Source: DASVHS01 sp036001325 (lineage in GTDB: Bacteria > Acidobacteriota > Thermoanaerobaculia > Gp7-AA8). Taken from it: a stretch of DNA of 20,473 nucleotides. Position numbers and translations under genes: made by a program. This document shows positions 1 to 6,897 of the stretch, in pieces. The stretch's first letter is position 1; every line of letters starts with the position of its first letter. The DNA is taken from assembly GCA_036001325.1 (NCBI GenBank), contig DASYUK010000292.1, positions 1 to 20,473 on the forward strand, read 5' to 3'. The notes beneath the pieces are model-generated. The model made no database searches. It had not been told where the DNA came from and saw only the letters and a list, made by a program, of their open reading frames with translations.

Positions 1-1634
1 TACTCATTGAGGTCCGGATGTGTCACCGGGCCGGTCGTTCCGGGCCCGGGGAAGGCTTGGCTGTAACTGGCCGGCTTGCTGTTCGCAAAATCGGCGACGG
101 AGTTGAAGCGATAAACCCCGAAAAAGTTGCCCGGGAAGTAGTTGAAGATGTTGTCGTGACTGTAGTCGAAGCCGCCCTTCACTGTGTGATTGGCGAAAAG
201 GTAAGTCGCCGTATCGGCGATCTGCGAGCGCTTGATCGTCGTTTCGCGCGGCGAGAAGGAGTTGCGACCGATCACGAGCACCGTCGTGGCGCCGTTCGCC
301 AGGAAGATCTGCGCTTCGGGTTTGTCGCTGTTCGCCTCGCCCGGCTCGCGATCCTTCAGGTACTGCGCGCGGACCTCATTGAAGAACGAAGACCCGGTCG
401 TCGAATCGAACACGCCCGAGAACGAATCGGTGAAGACGTTCGAGTTGCCGGTGTGCTCGACGGAATTCGTGAGGCCGCCGTTCTCGAAGTTGATTCCGTG
501 GAACACCTGATGGTTGTACCGGAGCGATAGGTGTGTGTTCGCCGGTAGCTCGTGATCGGTCTTCAGGAGATAGACATCCTGGTTCTGCTGTCTGCTGTAT
601 TCAGCGGCGAGCGGCGTCAGGATCGCCAGGCCGCGCTGAGTATCGGCGTCGCTGGGAAATGTGCGCGGTGTCCCCGACAGGATGACGAGGTTCGGAACGG
701 AATTCCGCTGCCGGTCCCAGTTCGCGAAGAAGAAATGCTTGTCGCGAACGATCGGACCGCCGATGCTCGCGCCGTACTGATCGTAGTGATACGGACTCTT
801 CGCGCGCTTGTTGACCACGTTGATGTAGTCGTTCGCGTTGAGCCGTTTGTCGCGGTAGTAATCGAACACTGAGCCGTGCCAGTCGTTCGTCCCTGACTTC
901 GTCACGACATTGATCACGGCGCCGCCGGCGCGCCCGTATTCGGCGGAATAAGAATTCGAGTTCACCTGAAACTCTTTCACCGCATCCTGCGAGAACTGGT
1001 AGGGCGCACGGCCTGAGCCCGTACGCCCGATCGTCTGACCGAAGAACGTGTTGTCGTTGTTCGCGCCGTCGACGACCATCGAATTCAGCGTGCCGCGCTG
1101 GCCGGCGAAGCTGATGTCGCCGGAGCGGACGTCGCGCACGACGCCGGGCGTCGTCAGCACGAAATCGATGAAGTTGCGGCCGTTCGTCGGAAGGTTCTGA
1201 ATCGCTCTCTCATTCACGACGGAGCTGACTTCGGACTTCGTGGTGTCCACGACAGGTGCGGCGGCCGTGACCGTGACGGTCTCCGTCAGCCCCGGCTTGA
1301 TCTTTATGTCGATCGTGCTGTCGGTGCCGACGTTCACGACGACGTTGTTGCGCAGGAACGACTGAAACCCGGAGAGCTCGCTCTTCACGTTGTATGTGCC
1401 GGGCGGCAAGAGCGCGATCTGGTAATGACCGGTCTCGTTGCTGACCGTCATGCGTTCGATGCCCGTGGCGACGTTGGTCGCTGAAACAGTGACGCCGGGT
1501 AATGCCGCGCCGCTGTCGTCCGTGATCGTCCCGGAGATCGATCCGTTACTGCTCTGACCGAACAGCGCGAACGGCGCGAGTGCGACGAGGAAACACACGA
1601 ATAGCGAAAGACGAATGCGAATGGCCTGATGCAT
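1..1634 (-). CDS. TonB-dependent receptor with N-terminal carboxypeptidase-regulatory-like domain (Oar-like), 3' end outside window
   Basis: Outer-membrane receptor expected to import a ligand using TonB energy; the substrate cannot be read from sequence. My translation from the ATG at 1634 stays open to the window edge (about 544 residues), so the C-terminal barrel is missing. Residues 1-26 form a signal peptide (basic start, hydrophobic core LSLFVCFLVALAPFALF, then GQ). Residues about 30-110 read as a carboxypeptidase-regulatory-like beta-sandwich (GSISGTITDDSGAALPGVTV, later LPPGTYNVK). A plug follows with NLPTNGRNFIDFVLTTPGV and MVVDGANNDN, then the start of the barrel with GRAGGAVINVVTKSGTN. 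The start is backed by a strong Shine-Dalgarno (AAGGAG at 1644-1639 on the minus strand, 4-5 nt upstream). This architecture is the Oar-like group, often present in many copies in Acidobacteriota. It is divergent from the aldehyde dehydrogenase gene. Confidence 0.93.
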   Translation of the reverse strand, partial: MHQAIRIRLSLFVCFLVALAPFALFGQSSNGSISGTITDDSGAALPGVTVSATNVATGIERMTVSNETGHYQIALLPPGTYNVKSELSGFQSFLRNNVVVNVGTDSTIDIKIKPGLTETVTVTAAAPVVDTTKSEVSSVVNERAIQNLPTNGRNFIDFVLTTPGVVRDVRSGDISFAGQRGTLNSMVVDGANNDNTFFGQTIGRTGSGRAPYQFSQDAVKEFQVNSNSYSAEYGRAGGAVINVVTKSGTNDWHGSVFDYYRDKRLNANDYINVVNKRAKSPYHYDQYGASIGGPIVRDKHFFFANWDRQRNSVPNLVILSGTPRTFPSDADTQRGLAILTPLAAEYSRQQNQDVYLLKTDHELPANTHLSLRYNHQVFHGINFENGGLTNSVEHTGNSNVFTDSFSGVFDSTTGSSFFNEVRAQYLKDREPGEANSDKPEAQIFLANGATTVLVIGRNSFSPRETTIKRSQIADTATYLFANHTVKGGFDYSHDNIFNYFPGNFFGVYRFNSVADFANSKPASYSQAFPGPGTTGPVTHPDLNE

Positions 1635-1721
1635 AGGGCTCCTTCATCAGAGGATGAGTCTGGTTTTGATGTTTTGAAACACGCTGGACGAAGTGGGCGA
1701 AGGATATCATGACGCGCTGCC

Positions 1722-3116
1722 ATGGGAATCGCCTCCGTCAACCCCGCCACGGGCGAGACGATCAAAACATTCGAGCCGCTGACCGATGATGAAATCGAGC
1801 GCAAGATCCGGTGCGCGGTCGAAGCATTTCGTGTCAATCGATCACGCTCCTTCGCCGAGCGGGGGAAGCGTCTGGCGCGCGCCGCGGAGATCCTCGAGCG
1901 CGACGCCGAGAAGTACGGACGCCTGATGACGGCGGAGATGGGGAAGCCGCTCAAGGCCGCGATCGCCGAAGCGCAGAAATGCGCGCTGGCGTGCCGCTAC
2001 TACGCCGAGAACGGCGAGCGACATCTCAGCGATGAGCACATCAAGACCGACGCCGAGGACAGCTACGTCCGCTTCGAGCCCCTCGGGCCGATTCTCGCGG
2101 TCATGCCGTGGAACTTTCCGTTCTGGCAGGTCTTTCGATTCGCGGCGCCTGCGCTCATGGCCGGCAACGTCGGACTGCTCAAACACGCCTCGAACGTTCC
2201 GCAGTCAGCGCTGGCGATCGAAAAGGTTCTGCGCGAAGCCGGTTTCGATCACGACGAGTTTCAGACGCTGCTGATCACCTCGGAACAGGTCGCTCGCGTG
2301 ATCGACGACGAGCGCGTGAAGGCGGCGACGCTGACCGGAAGCGAGCCTGCCGGCGCAAGCGTGGCCTCCAATGCCGGGAAGCATGTCAAGAAGACGGTCC
2401 TCGAGCTCGGCGGTAGCGATCCGTTCATCGTCATGCCTTCCGCCGATATCGAAGCGGCCGCAGACATTGCGGTGAAGGCGCGCATCGTCAACAACGGACA
2501 ATCATGTATCGCCGCAAAGCGCTTTATCGTGCACGAGAATATTGCCGATGAATTCGAAGCACAATTCGTTGCGAAAATGAAGGCGCTCAAGATCGGTGAT
2601 CCGCTGGATGAAAAGACCGACATCGGCCCATTGGCGATGCCGCAAATCGTCAATGAACTCGAGAAGCAGGTCGACGCGAGCGTGAAAGCGGGGGCGAAGG
2701 TATTGACCGGAGGGAAGCGCATCGGCGAGAAGGGAAACTTCTACGCGCCGACTGTGCTTACCAACATTCCGAAGAACGCACCGGTGAACAATGAAGAGAC
2801 GTTCGGGCCGGTGGCGTCACTCTTTCGCGTGCGCAACTTCGACGAAGCGGTCAAGGTCGCCAACTCGACGAACTTCGGCCTCGGCGCCAGCGTCTGGACT
2901 CGCGATCGCGAAGAGGCGAGGCGCTTTGTCGATGCGATCGAGTCGGGCCAGGTCTTCGTCAATGCGATGGTGGCGTCGGATCCGCGGCTTCCCTTCGGCG
3001 GCGTGAAGCACTCCGGATTCGGACGCGAGCTCGGCGCCTACGGCATCCGCGAGTTCGTGAACATCAAGACGGTCTACGTGGCTAAGCCGAAGAGCGCAGC
3101 GGCGGCAACGGAATGA
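1722..3116 (+). CDS. NAD(P)-dependent aldehyde dehydrogenase, succinate-semialdehyde dehydrogenase Sad/YneI-like
   Basis: Oxidises an aldehyde, most likely succinate semialdehyde, to the acid using NAD(P)+ in the cytoplasm. The 464 residues match the short Sad/YneI branch of the ALDH superfamily. Visible landmarks are PWNFPFWQV with the catalytic Asn at 131, the cofactor-site Lys at 154 (GLLKHAS), the general base Glu 228 in VLELGGSDPF, the nucleophile Cys 262 in NNGQSCIAAKRF, and EETFGPVA. The C-terminal signature PFGGVKHSGFGREL is also intact. The N terminus (MGIASVNPATGE) aligns with the family start, so ATG 1722 is chosen although no Shine-Dalgarno precedes it. A TATCAT hexamer at 1705-1710 could be a -10 element very close to the start. 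The 3' end overlaps the convergent SufR-like gene by 35 bp. The exact substrate (succinate semialdehyde versus another semialdehyde) is inference. Confidence 0.92.
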   Translation: MGIASVNPATGETIKTFEPLTDDEIERKIRCAVEAFRVNRSRSFAERGKRLARAAEILERDAEKYGRLMTAEMGKPLKAAIAEAQKCALACRYYAENGERHLSDEHIKTDAEDSYVRFEPLGPILAVMPWNFPFWQVFRFAAPALMAGNVGLLKHASNVPQSALAIEKVLREAGFDHDEFQTLLITSEQVARVIDDERVKAATLTGSEPAGASVASNAGKHVKKTVLELGGSDPFIVMPSADIEAAADIAVKARIVNNGQSCIAAKRFIVHENIADEFEAQFVAKMKALKIGDPLDEKTDIGPLAMPQIVNELEKQVDASVKAGAKVLTGGKRIGEKGNFYAPTVLTNIPKNAPVNNEETFGPVASLFRVRNFDEAVKVANSTNFGLGASVWTRDREEARRFVDAIESGQVFVNAMVASDPRLPFGGVKHSGFGRELGAYGIREFVNIKTVYVAKPKSAAAATE

Positions 3117-3918
3117 GCTCGCCCTCAAGCCGGAACTCCCACGAGTCGGGATCGATCGGCTGATCTTCGAGGACGCGGAACACGCAGCGGCCGTCGCCGT
3201 TCTGGAACTTCTCCTCCCGCACGACACGAAAACCAAGAAGTCGCGTCAGGGCGTTGACCGAGATGCTGCAGAGCATCGGGCGGCGAAGCGCAGTGTTCAG
3301 GAACGGACAGTTGCGCTCTTTCAGCCGATACGATCCGCCGCTCGTGTCGATCTCCATGAAGGGATCGTCGTCGAGGTACCAACTCCTGAGAGCGGTTACT
3401 TTCTGCGCGAGGGTCAGGCCGCGCAGACTGGCGCTGACCGATGACACGCGATCGTCGGTCAGGCGGGCAAGAATTTTCTTCAGCGCGTCGTCTCCCATCT
3501 CCTCCGCTACGGCATCGATCATCGCTACGCTTAATCCGTCGTACTGCTTCGGGAAGAGATGATCGCCCGCTTCGCTGAGCCGATAGATCGTCGCCGGACG
3601 GCCGGTGCGGGCGCGCTCTTCGCTGCGCTCGATGCGCGCCTCGACCCAACCGTCGCGATGGAGCTGCAGGAGTTGTTGACGAACGGCTTCGCCGGTAAGA
3701 CCGAGGGCGTCGGCGAGCTGCGCGATCGTCGCAGGACCACGCTGTTTGAGTGTCGTGAGAATCGCGCGCCGGCTATCCGGTAGTTGGTCGACGGAGAGAA
3801 TGGGAAACCTCGCTGGGTACCGACAAGTAAACCGGCGTACGGAAAATTTCGCAAGAGCTATTTTGCTCGAATCAGCGCCTCGACCTGACTCTCGGGCGAT
3901 GAGGCGGATAAAACCCAT
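3082..3918 (-). CDS. SufR-like winged-helix (ArsR/DeoR-type) transcriptional regulator with conserved cysteines; start uncertain
   Basis: Predicted DNA-binding regulator, possibly sensing an Fe-S cluster. The N-terminal winged helix runs from LPDSRRAILTTLKQRGPATI through ALGLTGEAVRQQLLQLHRDG to GRPATIYRLSEAGDHLFP, a layout typical of SufR-like repressors. The C-terminal half carries three cysteines (NCPFLN, PMLCS, GRCVFRV) spaced C-X12-C-X27-C; in SufR such cysteines bind an Fe-S cluster. No ATG, GTG or TTG lies in frame between 3918 and the domain start at about 3790. The stretch between uses AT-rich codons unlike the rest of the gene. An ATT at 3801-3799, 6 nt after GAGG (3811-3808), would give 239 residues and is my preferred real start; 3918 is the nearest canonical ATG. 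No suf genes are in view, so the target may be its own promoter or the neighbouring dehydrogenase. Confidence 0.82.
   Translation of the reverse strand: MGFIRLIARESGRGADSSKIALAKFSVRRFTCRYPARFPILSVDQLPDSRRAILTTLKQRGPATIAQLADALGLTGEAVRQQLLQLHRDGWVEARIERSEERARTGRPATIYRLSEAGDHLFPKQYDGLSVAMIDAVAEEMGDDALKKILARLTDDRVSSVSASLRGLTLAQKVTALRSWYLDDDPFMEIDTSGGSYRLKERNCPFLNTALRRPMLCSISVNALTRLLGFRVVREEKFQNGDGRCVFRVLEDQPIDPDSWEFRLEGELIPLPPLRSSA
3826..3854 (-). promoter_or_regulatory. candidate promoter of the SufR-like gene
   Basis: On the minus strand TTGCGA (3854-3849) and TTTACT (3831-3826) are separated by 17 nt, each matching the sigma-70 consensus at 4 of 6 positions. The expected transcription start near 3819 would place the GAGG at 3811-3808 and the ATT at 3801 in a short normal leader. 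It would also make ATG 3918 untranscribed. This is pattern matching only. Confidence 0.3.
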
Positions 3919-4042
3919 CGTGGATGTGTCCGCTGTGGGCGTGGTCACCGCGCTGACGAAGCGGAAAGCCAGGTTATTTCCTGTCGATGCAGCAAGATCG
4001 AGCTTCAACGTAGGACGCCATCGCCTCGGGAGTACTGGAAGG

Positions 4043-4072
4043 AAGTGGCTCCGGCAGAAGTGGCTCCGGCAG
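4043..4072. repeat. 15-bp perfect tandem duplication covering the tRNA-Asn 3' end
   Basis: AAGTGGCTCCGGCAG occurs at 4043-4057 and again at 4058-4072 without a gap. The second copy contains the last 12 nt of the tRNA-Asn gene, including the encoded CCA (minus strand); the first copy is therefore a spare tRNA 3' end just downstream. It may be a simple slippage duplication or the trace of an attachment site. No integrase is nearby. Confidence 0.9.
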
Positions 4073-4136
4073 TAGGACTCGAACCTACGACCCGCGGATT
4101 AACAGTCCGCTGCTCTACCAACTGAGCTATGCCGGA
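4061..4136 (-). tRNA. tRNA-Asn (anticodon GTT), CCA encoded
   Basis: On the minus strand the 76 nt fold as a standard cloverleaf. The acceptor TCCGGCA pairs with TGCCGGA, followed by discriminator G and genomic CCA (4063-4061). The D arm is AGCTCAGTTGGTAGAGC. The anticodon loop CTGTTAA has GTT at 4103-4101 and lies on the stem GCGGA/TCCGC. The T arm contains GGTTCGAGTCC. It lies 22 bp downstream of the DNPH1-like gene on the same strand, so it may be read through from that gene. No separate promoter is obvious in the short gap. Confidence 0.97.
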
Positions 4137-4158
4137 GTGCTCTGTAGAAGCAACGCCA

Positions 4159-4617
4159 CTAAACCACGCGTTTCCCGGGTTTATTCACGGCGTCCAGCAG
4201 CTCTTGGATCGCTGCCGCGACCGTCTCATCGCTGTATTCGATGAGTTGAATGCTGCGATCGCCGGCGATCATGCCGCTGCACCGCTTCGTGAACGCCGGG
4301 CGGTACAGACAGATGACCGGCATGTGGTATCGATAGCGAGCCATCGCAATCTCGTAACCGACACCGTTCGACGGTCGCGAAACCTCCGCGACGAGGAGGC
4401 CGCCGCTTCGCGCGGCTTCGTCGAGCCATGCGACATCGCGATCGAAGATGTCGCACGCCGGCAGCGCCTCCCCCTCCGAACCGACATGAGCCGCGGCGAC
4501 GGTGCCGGCGAGCACGCGATGTCCGGCGCGCTCGAGCGCCGTGACGAACGTGCGGTAGGTTTCAACATCCTCGCGCCCGCCGCTGATCGAGCCGGAGAAA
4601 TAGATCGTTGTCGGCAT
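4159..4617 (-). CDS. DNPH1/Rcl-like 2'-deoxynucleoside 5'-phosphate N-hydrolase (nucleoside deoxyribosyltransferase superfamily)
   Basis: Likely cleaves the N-glycosidic bond of deoxynucleoside 5'-monophosphates, a nucleotide-pool clean-up reaction in the cytosol. The 152 residues follow vertebrate DNPH1 (Rcl) closely: IYFSGSISGGRED at 5-17, RDVAWLDEA at 60-68, LLVAEVSRPSNGVGYEIAMA at 74-93, and ICLYRP at 102-107. From memory of the Rcl structures, the key residues Tyr13, Ser17, Asp69, Ser87, Glu93 and Ser117 correspond here to Tyr6, Ser10, Asp61, Ser83, Glu89 and Ser114. Rcl Arg19 is replaced by Ser12. ATG 4617 is chosen because family homology begins at once; upstream in-frame codons run into rng. 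It is divergent from rng (31 bp between starts) and followed by tRNA-Asn. A related deoxyribosyltransferase activity is the main alternative. Confidence 0.85.
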   Translation of the reverse strand: MPTTIYFSGSISGGREDVETYRTFVTALERAGHRVLAGTVAAAHVGSEGEALPACDIFDRDVAWLDEAARSGGLLVAEVSRPSNGVGYEIAMARYRYHMPVICLYRPAFTKRCSGMIAGDRSIQLIEYSDETVAAAIQELLDAVNKPGKRVV

Positions 4618-4634
4618 CGATGGGAGGCGCAGTC

Positions 4635-4640
4635 TACAAT
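4635..4640 (+). promoter_or_regulatory. candidate -10 element of rng (possible leaderless start)
   Basis: TACAAT (5 of 6 to consensus) ends 8 nt before the rng ATG at 4649, so transcription would begin about at the start codon. No good -35 lies at the usual distance. The only purine-rich Shine-Dalgarno-like stretch (GGGAGG, about 4622-4627) is more than 20 nt from the ATG, too far to serve it. Confidence 0.3.
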
Positions 4641-4648
4641 CTCGCGCC

Positions 4649-6139
4649 ATGTCGCGGGAGATCGTGATCAATGCGACCAAACACGAGTCGCGGATCGCCG
4701 TTCTCGACGAAGGACAAGTCGTCGAGCTGTGGGTGGAGCGCACGCGCCATCGCACCGTGGTCGGCAACATCTACAAAGGCCGCGTCACGAAGGTCCTGCC
4801 GGGAATGCAGTCGGCGTTCGTCGATCTCGGCCTCGAGCGCGACGCGTTCCTCTACGTCTCCGATGTTGCCGAGGATATCGAGGAGTATGAGAGCGAGACG
4901 CCTGACGAACTGCCGCTCGAAGAAGTGAATCAACGTCCGGAGGCGTCGATTTCCGACCTGCTTCGCGAAGGTCAGGAGATCGTCGTGCAGGTCTCGAAAG
5001 ACACGATCGCCGGCAAGGGCGCACGCATCACCAGCCACGTCACGCTACCGGGCCGCTTTCTCGTCTACATGCCGACGGTCAATCACGTCGGCGTCTCCCG
5101 CCGCATCGAAGACGAGAACGAGCGCACGCGGCTCAAGGACATCCTGGAGCGCATCCGGCCCCAGGGCGGCGGATTCATCGTCCGCACTGCCGGCGAGCAG
5201 CGCGAAGAAGAGGAATTCCGCGCGGACCTGAAATACCTCACCGATCTGTGGGAGCAGATCAAGCGCCGTGCGGAAAAAGCCTCAGCGCCGAACGCGATTC
5301 ATCACGATCTCGATCTCATCCTGCGCACGATCCGCGACGTTCTCTCGCCGGAGTTCAAGAGCGTATGGGTCGATTCCGTCGATGAATATCAGCGCATCGT
5401 CGAATTCCTCGATCAGATTCAGCCGCAGCTCGTGTCGCGGGTTCGCCTCTATCGCCGCGACGAGCCGATCTTCGACGAATTCGGCATCGAGCCCGAGATC
5501 GCCAAAGCGCTCAAGTCAAAGGTCTGGCTGAAATCGGGCGGCTACATCGTCATCAATCAGACCGAAGCGCTCGTGGCCATCGACGTGAACACCGGAAAAT
5601 ACGTCGGCAAGAAGAATCTCGAGGAGACGGTCTTTCGCACGAACCTCGAAGCAGCCAAAGAGATCGTCCGCCAGATCCGCTTGCGCGACCTCGGCGGGAT
5701 CATCGTGCTCGACTTCATCGACATGGAAGAGGCGCCGAATCGAGCGATGCTCTTCCAGACACTCGAAGAAGAGATCAAGAAAGATCGCTCGAAGACGAAG
5801 ATCCTGCAGATCTCTGAGTTCGGCTTGATCGAGATGACGCGCAAGCGCGTGCGGCAGAGTCTCGAGCGATCACTGACGCAGGCCTGTCCGTACTGCGGTG
5901 GCAGCGGACGGATCAAATCGAACACGACGATCGCGCTCGAGATCTGGCGCGAGCTCATGAAGGCGCGCGACCTTCACGAAGGGCAGGACGTCATCGTCCG
6001 CGTCAATCCGATCATCTACGGCACGCTCCACACGGGCGACCCTATTTTCGAAGAGGTCGAGAACAACCTCGGCATTCATCTGGTGTTCAAACCCGATGAT
6101 TCTTTGCATCACGAGCAGTTTGATGTGATGAGCATTTAA
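4649..6139 (+). CDS. rng: ribonuclease G (RNase E/G family)
   Basis: Endoribonuclease that cuts single-stranded AU-rich RNA; in E. coli it matures the 16S rRNA 5' end and aids mRNA decay. The 496 residues equal the RNase G length and lack the long RNase E scaffold tail. An S1 domain starts near residue 36 (VGNIYKGRVTKVLPGMQSAFVDLG) and holds an acidic insertion at about 76-100. The 5' sensor/DNase-I-like region includes GGFIVRT (174-180). Catalytic metal-binding Asp312 (AIDVNTGK) and Asp355 (IIVLDFIDM) are present, as is the Zn-link CPYCGG (Cys413, Cys416) that dimerises the family. ATG 4649 fits the family N terminus (MSREIVINAT). The gene stands apart from the cell-shape genes (mreBCD) that accompany rng in many proteobacteria. 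A large palindrome begins right at its stop codon and may end or stabilise the transcript. Confidence 0.95.
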   Translation: MSREIVINATKHESRIAVLDEGQVVELWVERTRHRTVVGNIYKGRVTKVLPGMQSAFVDLGLERDAFLYVSDVAEDIEEYESETPDELPLEEVNQRPEASISDLLREGQEIVVQVSKDTIAGKGARITSHVTLPGRFLVYMPTVNHVGVSRRIEDENERTRLKDILERIRPQGGGFIVRTAGEQREEEEFRADLKYLTDLWEQIKRRAEKASAPNAIHHDLDLILRTIRDVLSPEFKSVWVDSVDEYQRIVEFLDQIQPQLVSRVRLYRRDEPIFDEFGIEPEIAKALKSKVWLKSGGYIVINQTEALVAIDVNTGKYVGKKNLEETVFRTNLEAAKEIVRQIRLRDLGGIIVLDFIDMEEAPNRAMLFQTLEEEIKKDRSKTKILQISEFGLIEMTRKRVRQSLERSLTQACPYCGGSGRIKSNTTIALEIWRELMKARDLHEGQDVIVRVNPIIYGTLHTGDPIFEEVENNLGIHLVFKPDDSLHHEQFDVMSI

Positions 6140-6222
6140 GCTCTTAGCTGTTAGCTCTTAGCTCTTAGGAGATGAAACCCGCGTCGTTCTCCTAACAGCT
6201 AAGAGCTGACAGCTAACAGCTT
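6138..6222. repeat. large inverted repeat: 34-nt arms built from AGCT(C/G)TT heptamers, 17-nt loop
   Basis: The left arm (6138-6171) and the reverse complement of the right arm (6189-6222) agree at 31 of 34 positions, around a 17-nt loop at 6172-6188. The left arm is essentially four tandem heptamers of the form AGCTCTT or AGCTGTT, ending in AGGAG. It begins within the rng stop codon and lies upstream of the zinc-ribbon gene. The transcript would form a very stable hairpin without a U-tract. It looks like a dispersed REP/MITE-type palindrome, which one window cannot prove. Confidence 0.9.
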
Positions 6223-6252
6223 CGGCATAGCGTGTGCAGCCTGAAGCGGTCA

Positions 6253-6567
6253 ATGTCCGGGGAAGAGACTTTCACCACCCTCGCCTCATTCCTGAACAGT
6301 CTTGATGCGGAAGGAGAGCAGAAATTCGAGCTCTCGCATTCGCTGGTCATCATCTGTCCCGATTGCGGCAAGAACATCGCCTTTCGCGGGCGCTGCCCGA
6401 AATGCGGCGGCAACAGTTGGATTCCCGCGGGCCACGCCGGCGGGATCTTCGAGCGGATGAAGGCGCAGCGATGGCGGCGGATGATCAGTTCCGACGATGA
6501 CACGTTGAGCCGTCGCCGCCGCGAGACCGCTGCAAGCGACGAACCGACTCCCGCCGAATCGACTTAG
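6253..6567 (+). CDS. small zinc-ribbon protein of unknown function
   Basis: A 104-residue protein of unrecognised family with one treble-clef-like zinc ribbon: Cys35, Cys38, Cys48 and Cys51 in CPDCGK...CPKCGG (C-X2-C-X9-C-X2-C). An acidic N-terminal segment precedes it. The basic C-terminal part has MKAQRWRRM and a run of arginines (SRRRRE), which suggests nucleic-acid or protein contact, with a short Ser/Pro/Thr tail. No membrane segment or signal peptide is seen. The start is uncertain: ATG 6253 is preferred, but GTG 6232 is in frame 21 nt upstream; neither has a convincing Shine-Dalgarno. It follows rng after the large palindrome and converges on the DUF507/gyrA end. A link to RNase G through RNA binding is only conjecture. 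Confidence 0.72.
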   Translation: MSGEETFTTLASFLNSLDAEGEQKFELSHSLVIICPDCGKNIAFRGRCPKCGGNSWIPAGHAGGIFERMKAQRWRRMISSDDDTLSRRRRETAASDEPTPAEST

Positions 6568-6579
6568 TACCAGTTTATT

Positions 6580-6600
6580 CTGAGGCGCGAAGCGCCTCAG
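6580..6600. terminator. bidirectional terminator-like hairpin between convergent genes
   Basis: CTGAGGCG (6580-6587) and CGCCTCAG (6593-6600) form a perfect 8-bp stem with a 5-nt loop, extendable outward by weak pairs. It sits between the zinc-ribbon stop (6567) and the DUF507 stop (6616), the expected place for a shared terminator. T-rich tracts are short (TTTATT at 6574-6579 on one side, ACTTTA at 6606-6611 on the other), so intrinsic termination may be modest. The sequence also resembles dispersed genomic palindromes. Confidence 0.6.
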
Positions 6601-6615
6601 GATAGACTTTACGAC

Positions 6616-6897
6616 TTAGCTCTCGCTATCGCGCACGTATTCTTCGTTCATCAGCGATCGGAAGAGCTGTTCCCACTCCGCAGATCCGCGCGGTGGCGCT
6701 TTGCGCATCGCGGCGATGCGTTTGCGAACGTTCTCCTCGCGCTCTTCTTCGCGACGGATCTCGTCGGCCAGTGCATAAGCGATGGCCTGACGAACAGATT
6801 CGCGATCCTTGAGGAACATGACCGCGCGGGAGCGGGACATGGCGTCGACGAGATCGCGTGCGAGTTTCTCCACGCGTTCTCGCGACAACTTCACCAT
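6616..6897 (-). CDS. DUF507 family protein
   Basis: A 93-residue protein matching the DUF507 family from its first residues (MVKLSRERVEKLARDLVDAM). The function is not known. It is predicted to be almost entirely helical, with a highly charged central stretch (DEIRREEEREENVRKRIAAM) that could form a coiled coil. No signal peptide or membrane helix is visible. ATG 6897 has a strong Shine-Dalgarno (GGAGG, 8 nt spacing) and lies 19 bp after the gyrA stop. It is therefore very likely the last gene of the dnaN-recF-gyrB-gyrA run and ends at the hairpin. This position hints at a housekeeping role tied to the gyrase/replication operon, which is inference. Confidence 0.85.
   Translation of the reverse strand: MVKLSRERVEKLARDLVDAMSRSRAVMFLKDRESVRQAIAYALADEIRREEEREENVRKRIAAMRKAPPRGSAEWEQLFRSLMNEEYVRDSES

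Noticed and set aside
18..872. Plus-strand open frames opposite the TonB-dependent receptor
   Set aside because: The minus-strand reading is a continuous, clearly homologous receptor; the plus-strand frames are its shadows.
3125..3649. Alternative minus-strand frame overlapping the SufR-like gene (considered as evidence of a frameshift)
   Set aside because: The regulator reads through the whole region in one frame with HTH and cysteine motifs; the other frame is Arg-rich and meaningless.
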